Below, piece after piece: positions 35,004 to 44,242 of a DNA stretch of 64,000 nucleotides (positions are counted from its first letter, which is position 1; the number at the start of each line of letters is the position of its first letter). The translations under genes were made by a program, and so were the position numbers. The DNA comes from Paenibacillus apiarius (GTDB lineage: Bacteria > Bacillota > Bacilli > Paenibacillales > Paenibacillaceae), in assembly GCF_017052585.1 (NCBI RefSeq), contig NZ_JAFFHZ010000001.1, positions 1,054,001 through 1,118,000 of the forward strand, read 5' to 3'. Below the pieces are notes generated by a model, which was not told the origin of the DNA, searched no databases, and saw only the letters and a list, made by a program, of their open reading frames with translations.

Positions 35004-36571
35004 CAGACTGTTGAAAAAAGCCGTGTTTTCCGGTGCATTAACGCATTAGTATGATACAATATCAGTAATTAATCTGATGAGAGGCGTGTGGTGATCTTGT
35101 TGAATAGCAAGCAGTCCGAAAACAAAGCTCATAATGAAATGGAACTTATTTGCATGGATTTATTGGTACCTCAAGATCACCTGCTACGCCTTATCGACAA
35201 ACATGTGGATTTCTCTTTTATCAGGGAGAAAGTTCGGCCTTACTATAGCGAAACCAAGGGACGACCGGCCTTAGACCCCGTTGTATTATTTAAAATGATG
35301 CTCATCGGATATTTGTACGGCATACGCTCTGAACGTCAATTGGAGCAAGAAATCATTCCGAATGCTGCTTATCGCTGGTTCCTTGGCCTGCGTTTCTCCG
35401 ATCGCGTCCCCGATCACTCGACGATCAGTTGGAACCGGAATAATCGGTTTAAAGATACGAATCTCTTTCAAGAGATTTTTGATGAAATGGTACATCTAGC
35501 GATCAACCATAAGATGGTGGATGGTCGTCTCTTGGTGACCGATTCGACTCATATTCGAGCCAACGCTAACAATAATCGCTACACGATGCAGGTTCTCGAA
35601 GAGACCCCTCATGACTATCTAAAAGAATTAGAGAAGGCCATCAACGAGGATCGAGAGAGCCACGGAAAAAAGCCCCTTCCTCCCCGGAAGCCTTCCGGGG
35701 AGGAAAAACCACGTAAAGTAAGTCAAACCGATCCCGAGTGCGGACTGATGAAACGAAGCGGTAAACCGGAGGCATTCTGTTATCTCGACCATCGCACCGT
35801 CGACCATAAATATAACATTATCACCGATGTCCATGTGACACCTGGCCATGTTAATGACGCTGCCGTCTACGTGGAACGCCTCAAACGACAAATCCAAACC
35901 TTTGCATTTCAATCAACGCTGGAAGCCGTGGCGCTGGATTCGGGGTACATGACGCCTTACATATGCGATCAGACGCTAAAGCTAGAGATCGCTGCGGCTA
36001 TCGCGGAACGCAATGCTCCAACGCCCCCTGACATTTTTCCGAAGAAACAGTTTATCTACCATGCAGAAGAAAATGGCTACCTGTGTCCCGCAGGAAAAAT
36101 GCTAATGTATACGACTACCAATCGACAAGGGTATCGGGAATACACGTCAAATGCCGAGGAGTGTGCAAACTGCCCCTTGCTCAATCAGTGTACGAAATCG
36201 GCCAACCACCAACGTAAGATCGAACGACATATATGGGAAGAGAGTAAAGAGAAGGTCGCTCAGTACCGGAAAACCCATTCCGGAGAGGCGGCCTATAAGT
36301 TGCGTCCTCAAACGATAGAACGAAGCTTTGCAGATGCAAAAGAGCTTCATGGATATCGTCGCTGCAAGTTCCGCGGGAGAGCTAAAACGCAGGAACAAGC
36401 TTTCATGACCGCAATAGCCCAGAATGTAAAAAAGATTGCCAGGTACCTGGCCCAAAAGGTCGGAGGTGGGCAGAAGCAAAAGACTCCACCTGTTCTTTTA
36501 ACCAAATTAAGGAACTTATCGAAACCTTTAGCTCTAAATTCTGCCGCTTAAACCGATTTTTCAACAGTCTG
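35004..36571 (+). mobile_element. IS1182-family insertion sequence
   Basis: The element is 1568 bp. Perfect 15-bp terminal inverted repeats lie at 35004-35018 (CAGACTGTTGAAAAA) and 36557-36571. A six-base direct repeat ATTTTT flanks it at 34998-35003 and 36572-36577. One intact transposase gene fills it. The copy looks complete and possibly active. Confidence 0.93.
35088..36551 (+). CDS. IS1182-family transposase
   Basis: The protein is about 487 residues from GTG 35088; later GTG or TTG codons up to 35100 are equally possible, since AGAGG at 35080 is very close. The N-terminal DUF772 block (VLFKMMLIGYLYGIRSERQL, FSDRVPDHSTISWNR) is typical of IS1182. DDE transposase segments follow: VTDSTHIRANAN with the first Asp, ALDSGYMTPYICDQTL with the second, and RPQTIERSFADAKELHG with the Glu. 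A Cys-rich DDE_Tnp_1 insert (CANCPLLNQC) is present. No frameshift was seen. Confidence 0.94.
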   Translation: MVILLNSKQSENKAHNEMELICMDLLVPQDHLLRLIDKHVDFSFIREKVRPYYSETKGRPALDPVVLFKMMLIGYLYGIRSERQLEQEIIPNAAYRWFLGLRFSDRVPDHSTISWNRNNRFKDTNLFQEIFDEMVHLAINHKMVDGRLLVTDSTHIRANANNNRYTMQVLEETPHDYLKELEKAINEDRESHGKKPLPPRKPSGEEKPRKVSQTDPECGLMKRSGKPEAFCYLDHRTVDHKYNIITDVHVTPGHVNDAAVYVERLKRQIQTFAFQSTLEAVALDSGYMTPYICDQTLKLEIAAAIAERNAPTPPDIFPKKQFIYHAEENGYLCPAGKMLMYTTTNRQGYREYTSNAEECANCPLLNQCTKSANHQRKIERHIWEESKEKVAQYRKTHSGEAAYKLRPQTIERSFADAKELHGYRRCKFRGRAKTQEQAFMTAIAQNVKKIARYLAQKVGGGQKQKTPPVLLTKLRNLSKPLALNSAA

Positions 36572-36640
36572 ATTTTTGCAGTCCAGAGCGACAAAAAACG
36601 TAAAAAGGGAACCTTCAAATGTATAATTGCAGTTGGAGAC
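36572..36640 (-). repeat. Four-palindrome dispersed element, part 2 (split by the IS)
   Basis: Contains the other half of palindrome 2 (GACTGC read on the minus strand from 36583) and palindrome 1 (AACTGCAATTATACAT from 36634). The element abuts the 3' end of the dehydrogenase gene at 36646. Confidence 0.88.
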
Positions 36641-36645
36641 GCTCC

Positions 36646-37668
36646 TCATTCCGCTGCCGAAGAAGATGGCGGATACGACAGCACGATACCTACCGTATCG
36701 CGTGAAGTGGTCTTATAACGCTCATAGGCTGCCGCGGCTTCGTCCACCGGCATCTCGGCCGAGATGAGCGGCGCGACCTGGATTCGCTTCCCGGCGAGCA
36801 GGCGCACATATTCGCCCACATTCCTGCCTTCCGTCCAGCGCACATACCCTTTCGGATAATCGATGCCGTCCACTTCATACTCGCGCATGTACCTGCCTGG
36901 TCCGCCGGCGCGGGAGATTAAGATTTGCGCTTCCTTGGAGAACATCCGCTCCCGGTCGAATTCCATTTCCAAGTCTCCGACAATGACCACCTTGCCGCGA
37001 TCCCGAACCCAAGTGAGCGCCTGATCGATCATCCCCGCCGCATTCCGTCCTGTGCACAAGAAGACGGTATCGACCCCATCACCGCCGGTGGCGTCTTGAA
37101 TGGCTGCCTCGATCGCTGCCAGCGTCGCATGCGCGTCATCGATTCCGCACTGGCGCAGCACCTCGCAGCGTTCCGGCAGCAGATCATAGCCCAGCATATG
37201 ATAGGACGCGGCGTTCCCGATTTGGCCTATCAACTGCCCCAATATGCCCAGGCCCACTACGACGGCCTGTTCGCCGAACTGGAGATTGGCCTGCCGCAGC
37301 GCGTGAATCGCAATCGCGCCCAAGCCCGCAAAGGCCGCCTCGCGCATCTCCACGTCAGCGGGAAGCGGCGCGAGCAAATGCTTCGGCACGGCGAGCAAGC
37401 CCGCATGCCGCACGAACGGTGCGCCGTAACACGCGACGCGCTGTCCCGCCTGCACATGAGTGACGCCCGCTCCCACTTCCCGCACAATGCCGGCGGCGCT
37501 GTAGCCGAGCGGGATCGGGCGGTCCGTTTGTTTCTTCGACATCATCATTTCCGTCCCCGGGCTGATGGCCGAGTATTCCGTATCAACCAAGACGAAGTTC
37601 TGCTTCACTTTCGGCTCGGGGAGGGTAACCGTCTTGATTTGCCCATCCAATGCTACAACCGATATCAT
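36646..37668 (-). CDS. Zinc-type medium-chain dehydrogenase (MDR superfamily)
   Basis: The protein is 340 residues. YSAISPGTEMM and PIPLGYSAAGIVREVGAGV match the substrate-binding domain of MDR proteins whose catalytic Cys is replaced (Ser-Pro-Gly-Thr-Glu). The Rossmann part has VVVGLGILGQLIGQIG and DTVFLCTGRNAAGMIDQAL. The family oxidises polyols or sugar-derived alcohols, or belongs to antibiotic and bacteriochlorophyll-type synthesis. Here it is the last gene of a carbohydrate cluster, 44 bases after the second permease. The repeat element starts a few bases past its stop. Confidence 0.87.
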   Translation of the reverse strand: MISVVALDGQIKTVTLPEPKVKQNFVLVDTEYSAISPGTEMMMSKKQTDRPIPLGYSAAGIVREVGAGVTHVQAGQRVACYGAPFVRHAGLLAVPKHLLAPLPADVEMREAAFAGLGAIAIHALRQANLQFGEQAVVVGLGILGQLIGQIGNAASYHMLGYDLLPERCEVLRQCGIDDAHATLAAIEAAIQDATGGDGVDTVFLCTGRNAAGMIDQALTWVRDRGKVVIVGDLEMEFDRERMFSKEAQILISRAGGPGRYMREYEVDGIDYPKGYVRWTEGRNVGEYVRLLAGKRIQVAPLISAEMPVDEAAAAYERYKTTSRDTVGIVLSYPPSSSAAE

Positions 37669-37712
37669 GCTGATTCTCCCTTTCTTGTGCGGTATTGCGC
37701 TATCGCAAATTC

Positions 37713-38534
37713 TTAAGATTTAAGTCCCGTCATGGCGATGCCTTCCGTAAAGTAACGTTGGAAGAAAATGAAAATGAGGAACGTGGGCACGAATGAAATC
37801 GCGGAGCCGGCCATCTCAACCCCGAAATTCCCTTCCTTCGTCAAAATGGAGGCCAGCCCCACCGTAATCGGAAACATATCCTCGGACGTCATGAAGATGA
37901 GCGGCGTGAACAGATCGTTCCAGCAGCTAATGAAGGCAAACGTCCCGATCGTGGCAATCGCCGGCTTGGCGAGCGGCAGCATAATGCGGAAAAAAATCGT
38001 AAAATCACCCGCCCCGTCCATATAGGCCGCCTCCTCCAAATCCTTGGGAATGGTCATCATGAATTGCCGCACGAGAAACACGCCCATAATCGCCCACAGC
38101 TCCGGCACAATGATCGAAGCATACGTATTAATCCAGCCAAATTGGCTGAACATGACATATTTCGGAATAATGAGCAGCTGACCCGGAACCATGACGACCG
38201 CCATCATCGTCCAGAAGACGAATTCACGGCCGGGAAATTTCTTTTTGGCAAAAATGTAGCCAAGCACTGCCCCGAAAAAGATTTGTGCCAGAACAGGCAC
38301 GATAGTAATGACCAATGAGTTCTTAATCCATTGCGTGAACGAGCTCTGGTTCATAATATAACTGAAGTTGTACAGCGTAGGATTGGTCGGAATCCAGAAC
38401 AGCGGATCGGCTGTGGCCCTCTCTACCTTTTGCAGCGAGCCTAAAATCATCATCGCAAACGGGAAAAAGAAGATGATTCCGAGGATAGCGAGCATCAGGT
38501 ATACAAATAGGCTCTTCTTCATTGAGATAGTCAA
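37713..38534 (-). CDS. Carbohydrate ABC transporter permease (MalG type)
   Basis: The protein is 273 residues with six helices. TTG 38534 has GGAGGAGGAGC upstream; ATG 38522 is the alternative. The cytoplasmic EAA loop, LEEAAYMDGAGDFTIFFRIMLPLAKPA, contacts the ATPase. As usual for CUT1 importers in this group, no ATPase gene is in the cluster, and a shared MsmX-type ATPase elsewhere must serve. It follows the partner permease by 32 bases. Confidence 0.93.
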   Translation of the reverse strand: MTISMKKSLFVYLMLAILGIIFFFPFAMMILGSLQKVERATADPLFWIPTNPTLYNFSYIMNQSSFTQWIKNSLVITIVPVLAQIFFGAVLGYIFAKKKFPGREFVFWTMMAVVMVPGQLLIIPKYVMFSQFGWINTYASIIVPELWAIMGVFLVRQFMMTIPKDLEEAAYMDGAGDFTIFFRIMLPLAKPAIATIGTFAFISCWNDLFTPLIFMTSEDMFPITVGLASILTKEGNFGVEMAGSAISFVPTFLIFIFFQRYFTEGIAMTGLKS

Positions 38535-38566
38535 AGCAAGCTCCTCCTCCTGCCGTGACGGGCAGC

Positions 38567-39517
38567 TTAATAGTGCACATCTTTCCCCAAATATTTGCGC
38601 TGCACGAGCGAGATGGCGAAAATGATAAAGAACAATAGATAAGCAAGGACACTGGCATAGCCCAAGCGAAGCCCTGTGAAGCCTTCCTCGTATAAGTAAT
38701 ACACGAGAGTCGTCGTTGCGTAATTAGGCCCGCCGCCCGTAATCAAATACGCGGAATCGAATATTTGGAAAGAACCAATCGTCGTAATTATCGCCACGTA
38801 GAAATGGATCGGCAGCAGCAGCGGGAAGGTCACTCTCCAGAACGTTCGCCACTTTGAGGCCCCATCAATTTTGGCCGCTTCATATAGATGGCCCGGGATT
38901 GATTTCAAGCCTGCATAATAATAAACCATGGTGCTGCCGCTAACCTTGAACACGCTCAAGGCGGCCAATACAGGCAGCGCCTGCTTGGAATCGGAAAAGA
39001 ACAATTGCGTATCGATGCCAATCCAGCTCAATATATAGTTGATCATCCCGTATTCCGTGCCTTTGAAGAGCCAAGCCCAAATACCGGAAATAATAACGAA
39101 GGACGTGACGACCGGGAGAAAATACAAGCCCTTAAAAAAGCCGGAAGCCTTCACGCCGGAGTTGACCAACAGCGCCAAGCCCAGTCCCATGCCCATCGTC
39201 GGCACAATATAATAAACGGAAAACAACACGGTATTCCAGATCGATTTCCAGGCAATCTCGTCTTGAAAAAAATAAGTCCAATTCGCCAGCCCCACATATT
39301 TCGGCGTGCCTATAATCGGCCAATCCATAAACGTCAGCACAAAGCTAAAGGCGAGCGGAACGATTTGAAAGATGAGAAAGTGGGCTAATATCGGAATCAA
39401 AAACACGTAGACGATCGCATTTTTCTTGAATTCCAGCCGGAATCGCGCGCCTAATGGCGGTTTGTGCCGCAGAATCAGCAGCTCGGCCTGATCATTCGCT
39501 TTTGACAACGTAATCAC
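38567..39517 (-). CDS. Carbohydrate ABC transporter permease (MalF type)
   Basis: The protein is 316 residues with six helices after a cytoplasmic N-terminal stretch of about 30 residues. The EAA loop is LYEAAKIDGASKWRTFWRVT. It pairs with the MalG-type permease just downstream and receives sugar from the lipoprotein encoded at 39609. The order binding protein, MalF-like, MalG-like is standard for CUT1 importers of oligosaccharides. Confidence 0.94.
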   Translation of the reverse strand: MITLSKANDQAELLILRHKPPLGARFRLEFKKNAIVYVFLIPILAHFLIFQIVPLAFSFVLTFMDWPIIGTPKYVGLANWTYFFQDEIAWKSIWNTVLFSVYYIVPTMGMGLGLALLVNSGVKASGFFKGLYFLPVVTSFVIISGIWAWLFKGTEYGMINYILSWIGIDTQLFFSDSKQALPVLAALSVFKVSGSTMVYYYAGLKSIPGHLYEAAKIDGASKWRTFWRVTFPLLLPIHFYVAIITTIGSFQIFDSAYLITGGGPNYATTTLVYYLYEEGFTGLRLGYASVLAYLLFFIIFAISLVQRKYLGKDVHY

Positions 39518-39608
39518 CTACGATCGCATGAATTAGTAATAAGGAGGCCACCGCAACCCTGCTTGCGATGAACCCCCACACCCTTAATGAATCAGCGCTT
39601 CAGCACTG

Positions 39609-40937
39609 CTACCCTTTGCTTTGCTCATCTTGAATGGCTTTGGCCGCCGCATCCGCTGCTTGCCGAGGCGTCTTCCCGCCTTCGAGCATAGCGGAGATTT
39701 CAGCTTGAATCTTGGGCATAATCGTTCTGGCGACCGGACTCATTACGCCTGGACGGGCATAAGCCGCCACCTCGAGGAACTTCTTCATGTCTTCCTCATT
39801 CTCATAGATGGAGGAAGCTGACTTGCGGGTAGGGATGTAATTGGCAAGCTTATTGAACGCCTTTTGCGTCTCCGTGTTGGTCAGCACTTTCACGAACTCT
39901 GCCGCCGCAGCTTTATTTTTGCTGTTTTTCGGCACCACGAACATGCCTACGGTGCCGAAGCTGGCCTCTGCCTTTCCCTTTAACGGCGGACCAAGCACAT
40001 AGTCTCTGTTCTCCGTCTTCAACACGCTTAAAGTAACGCCCGCTCCCCATACCGACATCATTTTGCCGGACAAATATTCCGGGAACTGATCCTGATTGGA
40101 TATGGAGTCCTTCGGAATCCACCCTTTGTCATACATATCTTTGATGAATTGGAAGGCGGCAACCCCTTCCGCATTGTTGATGATTACGTTCTGACTCTCG
40201 TCAACGACATCTCCGCCGAACTGCCACAGTACCGGATACAACGTCGAATTGCAGCAGGCCGCTCCCCCGTTGAAGTCCCGGGCATAGTATCCTTTGGCGG
40301 CGGCTTTCTCCGCCCAGACCTTATATTCATCCCACGTCTTCGGCACGTTCGCCGGGTCCTCGCCGATTTCCTTAACAATGTCAGGGTTGTAAAACATCAT
40401 TTGCGCTTCTTGAAGGATAGGCAAACCGTATAGAGTCCCTTGGTACGTCCCCGCTTCCAAAGAACCAGGAGAAAAATCATCCATGTTGTTGTCTGCCAGA
40501 TAAGGCATTAACGGCTCAAGCACGTCCTTGTCGGCAAATTGCGGAATCTGGTCGGGAAGCTGATAAAATACATCTGGACCATTGCCCGCCGCAAGGGCCG
40601 TCAATATTTTTTGCTCGCGGTTCTTCCACGGAATCTCTTCCAGCTTCACTTTGACATCGGGATGCTTCTCATTGAACGCTCCAATCGCTCCGTCAAACAC
40701 CGCCTTCAGCTCATCCTTCTTCTCATCGGCAACATAGGGATGAATCCATACCGTAATATTGCCGGACAGCTTATTCCCGGCGGCTTCCTGCCCGGAATTG
40801 GCCTGTTCCCCAGCAGGGTTCGCTTCTCCGGCATCCGTTCCTTGACCTGAATTCGAGCCGCTTGGTCCGCATGCCGCGAGCAGTATCGACAGCGGCAATA
40901 CAAGCGTCAACAGCAACATGCCCGTGCGTTTAACCAT
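39609..40937 (-). CDS. Sugar ABC transporter substrate-binding lipoprotein
   Basis: The protein is 442 residues from ATG 40937; an ATG four codons upstream overlaps the GAAGGG site. The lipoprotein signal ends in ILLAAC with Cys23, followed by a Gly/Ser/Asn-rich linker. NGPDVFYQLPDQIPQFAD, GGAACCNSTLYPVLWQFGGD and PKNSKNKAAAAEFVKVL mark the family 1 solute-binding fold. It captures an oligosaccharide or sugar derivative at the cell surface. It has its own promoter with a cre-like site at 41124-41152. Confidence 0.93.
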   Translation of the reverse strand: MVKRTGMLLLTLVLPLSILLAACGPSGSNSGQGTDAGEANPAGEQANSGQEAAGNKLSGNITVWIHPYVADEKKDELKAVFDGAIGAFNEKHPDVKVKLEEIPWKNREQKILTALAAGNGPDVFYQLPDQIPQFADKDVLEPLMPYLADNNMDDFSPGSLEAGTYQGTLYGLPILQEAQMMFYNPDIVKEIGEDPANVPKTWDEYKVWAEKAAAKGYYARDFNGGAACCNSTLYPVLWQFGGDVVDESQNVIINNAEGVAAFQFIKDMYDKGWIPKDSISNQDQFPEYLSGKMMSVWGAGVTLSVLKTENRDYVLGPPLKGKAEASFGTVGMFVVPKNSKNKAAAAEFVKVLTNTETQKAFNKLANYIPTRKSASSIYENEEDMKKFLEVAAYARPGVMSPVARTIMPKIQAEISAMLEGGKTPRQAADAAAKAIQDEQSKG

Positions 40938-41123
40938 ATCTAAGACCATCCCTTCTTTATATGCTAAACAAACTAGATAAGAACCAAAGCAAGCCTTTTA
41001 CCCCCCCACTGTAAACATATGTAACGTCGTCATCACCCCCACAGCAATCAATGTGTTCTAAATAAACGACGATATAGCAAACGATTTATAGGACCACTTT
41101 AGTTCATATCTGGTGTATTTATA

Positions 41124-41152
41124 AGTTTACCCAGCCAAGAAAGCGCTGTCAA
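41124..41152 (-). promoter_or_regulatory. Promoter with cre-like site for the sugar ABC operon
   Basis: On the minus strand TTGACA (41152-41147) and TAAACT (41129-41124) are 17 bases apart. TGACAGCGCTTTCT at 41151-41138 overlaps the -35 box and differs from the catabolite-responsive element consensus at about two positions, which suggests CcpA repression. A copy of CTAGATA lies downstream at 40973-40979. Confidence 0.72.
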
Positions 41153-41282
41153 TACTTTCCGTGTTAGCGACAATTTAAAGACAGCCCGCTGCGACACGAT
41201 AGGTGATGTTCCCTCATCGTTGCCTTTCCCTGACGGAATGGGAGAATGGACGCAAGAAGCTTTGCGCGGAAGTTCGTCCAAC

Positions 41283-41321
41283 AAAAAAATAACCCCAATA
41301 CGTAAAAGTACCGGGGTTATT
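41283..41321 (-). terminator. Terminator of the GntR-type regulator gene
   Basis: AATAACCCC and GGGGTTATT pair; on the minus strand the hairpin is followed by a run of seven T. Confidence 0.9.
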
Positions 41322-41367
41322 CGGATTCGTGGCGGTTCATGCAACGAGTCCAAGCGGCAAAACGCGC

Positions 41368-42759
41368 TCATTTTCCCGCTGACTCATCCAGCACCTGCTC
41401 CAGCCGGGAGCATAGCTCGTCTTCCTCTTCCATATGAGACCAATATAGCTTCATTTCGTTGCGCATCCGATCGATTTCATCCGTTCGCAGCCGCAGCTCG
41501 CTAAAAAAGCGGAACGACGGAATGATTTCACGGTACATCGAAAATCTGCCCGGGCGGGACAATATATCTGTGCCGTTCCATTCTGCCGCCTTCTTATGCG
41601 CGGGTATGCTGAACGTATGCTTGCGAATCGTTAATTGCGCCGGGTAGGAAAGCAAATAATCGACCAGTGTTTTGGCCGCCTCCTTCGCTTTCGATTTCCG
41701 GCCAATCATCAGCCCGATCGCGAGCAGCAATGTTTTCGCTTCGTTCAAGTAAGGCAAGGGCGCCACGTCGAACGAGAACTGGACATCCTTCAGATGGTTC
41801 AAGCTGAAATAGGTCGACATAATCATCGAGACCTTGCCTTGACGAAACAGATCTTCCGCATCCGCATCGCTTTCCGACATATAGTTAGGAAAAATATGCT
41901 GGCGCCCCAACAAATCGCGGGACAAGCGCACGCCCTCCATAAGCCGCGAGCCGCGCAGCCGGACGCGTCCTTGCTCGTCGCGCTCCACCACCGCTCCGCT
42001 CTGAAGCAGAAATACGGGCCAGCGGTTGGTGGACAGCAAATGAAAGTAAAATCCGTACCTGTCCTGCCCGCTGCCTAGCTGCGCAGCCGCCTCCATCAGA
42101 TCGGACCAGCGCCAGCTGCTGTCCGGTTCGGCCATATCCTTCTCCGCAAAGTGATCCCGGTTGTAGCAAAGGATGACCGGAGAGAAAATAAGCGGCAGCG
42201 CCAATAAGTGATTTTGATAGCTGAAGCAATCTGATATAAAAGGATACTGTCCGGCAGGACTCTCGAGGGGTTCGAGCAAGTGATGATGCCCCGCATGAAC
42301 GAACATTTGAAAATCGCTGTAATTTACGGTCGCGATATCAAGCATGTCCCCCTCCATATACTCCGACACCGTATCGCTGTAATTTTCATAAGGAAGGGGG
42401 ATCATGCGCACCCGGATATGCGGATGCTTGAGTTGGAAGTCGGACAACAATGATTCCATTGCCGCCTCTTTGACTACCGATCTGTAGTATCCAAGCCGAA
42501 GCTCTACGGTTCCTTCATTGCCCGGGGTCATTACCCGGTTGCCGATGCGCGGCACTTTTTCGATCAATTGCTCGGATACGAGAATATCCAAGCCTTTGCG
42601 CACGGAATTTTTACTCAATTGAAACTGTTCGCCCAATGCTAATTCGGAGGGCAAATATTGTCCAACAGCACGTTTCCCGGTCACAATCTCTTCCCTTAGC
42701 ACGGAGACCATTTCGTCCAGACGTTTTCTAAATGTGGTGCGGCTCGGTTTGCTTGTCAT
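41368..42759 (-). CDS. GntR-type winged helix fused to a solute-binding-protein domain
   Basis: The protein is 463 residues from ATG 42759 (AAGGGGAT upstream). Residues 1-75 form a GntR winged helix (LREEIVTGKRAVGQYLPSE, LSKNSVRKGLDILVSEQLIE). From about 80 on it is a family 1 sugar-binding fold normally found outside the cell (LGYYRSVVKEAAMESLLSDF, MLDIATVNYSDFQMF, LALPLIFSPVILCYN, FRQGKVSMIMSTYF), without signal peptide. It thus appears to be a cytoplasmic sugar sensor built from a transporter part, probably controlling the adjacent ABC operon. It has its own terminator. Confidence 0.9.
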   Translation of the reverse strand: MTSKPSRTTFRKRLDEMVSVLREEIVTGKRAVGQYLPSELALGEQFQLSKNSVRKGLDILVSEQLIEKVPRIGNRVMTPGNEGTVELRLGYYRSVVKEAAMESLLSDFQLKHPHIRVRMIPLPYENYSDTVSEYMEGDMLDIATVNYSDFQMFVHAGHHHLLEPLESPAGQYPFISDCFSYQNHLLALPLIFSPVILCYNRDHFAEKDMAEPDSSWRWSDLMEAAAQLGSGQDRYGFYFHLLSTNRWPVFLLQSGAVVERDEQGRVRLRGSRLMEGVRLSRDLLGRQHIFPNYMSESDADAEDLFRQGKVSMIMSTYFSLNHLKDVQFSFDVAPLPYLNEAKTLLLAIGLMIGRKSKAKEAAKTLVDYLLSYPAQLTIRKHTFSIPAHKKAAEWNGTDILSRPGRFSMYREIIPSFRFFSELRLRTDEIDRMRNEMKLYWSHMEEEDELCSRLEQVLDESAGK

Positions 42760-42855
42760 TCTATAATCCCCTTCACCCATAACTACTCCGACCTAGTATA
42801 TATCTAGTTTACATAATAATGATATCGACATGTATAGAAAAAGTCAACGCTCGCC

Positions 42856-44202
42856 TCAGCGAACGAGACGGCTCAGAAATGACATCCGGTAAATTTGCCG
42901 GGGGCGGCCTTTATACCTGCCTTTCGTTTCACCGACGACGTTCACCAGCCCCGCATCAGACCATGCCAATAATAAGCGGTGCGCGCTTCGCACCGTCACA
43001 CTCAACGTATCGGCGAGCTCCCGCGCATAGAAGTCGATCTGACCGCTCCGGGTAATATGCGCCACGAGCCGGCTCACATACACCGTCGTGCAGCCCGCCG
43101 CCGCAGCTTCTGCAAGAATGCCCGCATCAATCAGCGATAAATCGACTTCATGGGGCCGCGTCATCTCCAACGGCCCGATGACGCTCCGATCCTCGCGAAG
43201 GATGAACCCGATATTGCCGCCGGCATCCTTCGCATGGCGAAGCGCCATTCGAGCATGGACGCCTGCTTCATTCGCCGTCTTGCCGAACCCGATGCCGACA
43301 CTCAGCGTCAAGCCGAACTGCCGCTCCAAATCTTTTGCAAGCGGAAGCGACTTATACCCTCCCGTTTGCTGCTCAAACACCCCCCGTGTCGTCATGAACA
43401 AATACTCATCACCGCTAAACGGCGTTAAATACCCTTCCAATGACTCCACATAGCCAAGCAGCGTGCGGTGAATGTCCAGCTTCAAGCGCTGCAGCTCATG
43501 CTCCAGCATTTTGCTCTCCGCCAGCCGCGCGAAGCCGTCGAGATGAATCATGCCAACCACAATTTGCCCTTCTTTGCTGCGGCGCGTCTCGGTCGCCAGA
43601 AGAGCCCGCTCCAATGCGACCACGACGTCCTGCTCGGTCGGCGCGATAAAAATATGGGGGACGCCCGCTTCCGCAAGCGCGTCGGCCACCCCATGAATCC
43701 CGGTCAGGGCCGCTGCCGTTTCCCCCCGGCTATAGTGGCGCTGATGGAAATCGATAACCTCTTCCAGCTCCGCTCCGATTGCGTCCCCGAAATACATCAT
43801 TTCGGCCGGCTGCTCGTTCAGCTCCACGTTCGTTTTCGCCATATCCTTCTCGGTAACCGAATCGACAGAGAGCGCCGTCAAGCCGTATTGCTTGTTAAGC
43901 TGATAAAATGCCCGGAATAGTCCGCCCCCGGTAAGCGGGACGAAATGCGCCGGAATCGCGAACCGCTGCTCTTCGATTGCTTTTTTGTAAGGGAGAGGAC
44001 CGGAAAACAAAATCACTTCCACCTGGTTCAGGCATCGCTCCACCAGCCTGGGCACTTCCGCTTCCTTGCTGTACGTTGCGATTACCGGAACAAATGACGG
44101 AAACCGCTTCACCGCCGCCTTCATAATCGGAATGACGGCTTCTGACCCAATCAATCCAATCGGAATGCCTTTGTCCAACAATCTTCGTGCCGTTTCCACC
44201 AT
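42856..44202 (-). CDS. Putative transcription regulator with degenerate GGDEF domain and C-terminal HTH
   Basis: The protein is 448 residues, with GGGGAGGGGC upstream of the start. Residues 1-110 form a Rossmann-like N-terminal domain (IGLIGSEAVIPIMKAAVKRF). About 205-345 resembles GGDEF: VVGMIHLDGFARLAE, FSGDEYLFM in place of GGDEF, then FGLTLSVGIGFGKTANEAG and MALRHAKDAGG. The altered signature makes cyclase activity unlikely. The C-terminus (about 380-445) is a winged helix, ELADTLSVTVRSAHRLLLAW. It lies 40 bases after the DapA-like gene and likely shares that transcript as local regulator. Confidence 0.75.
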   Translation of the reverse strand: MVETARRLLDKGIPIGLIGSEAVIPIMKAAVKRFPSFVPVIATYSKEAEVPRLVERCLNQVEVILFSGPLPYKKAIEEQRFAIPAHFVPLTGGGLFRAFYQLNKQYGLTALSVDSVTEKDMAKTNVELNEQPAEMMYFGDAIGAELEEVIDFHQRHYSRGETAAALTGIHGVADALAEAGVPHIFIAPTEQDVVVALERALLATETRRSKEGQIVVGMIHLDGFARLAESKMLEHELQRLKLDIHRTLLGYVESLEGYLTPFSGDEYLFMTTRGVFEQQTGGYKSLPLAKDLERQFGLTLSVGIGFGKTANEAGVHARMALRHAKDAGGNIGFILREDRSVIGPLEMTRPHEVDLSLIDAGILAEAAAAGCTTVYVSRLVAHITRSGQIDFYARELADTLSVTVRSAHRLLLAWSDAGLVNVVGETKGRYKGRPRQIYRMSFLSRLVR

Positions 44203-44242
44203 GGATGCCCCTCCCCGATAAATGGATCATTCGAAACAACAG

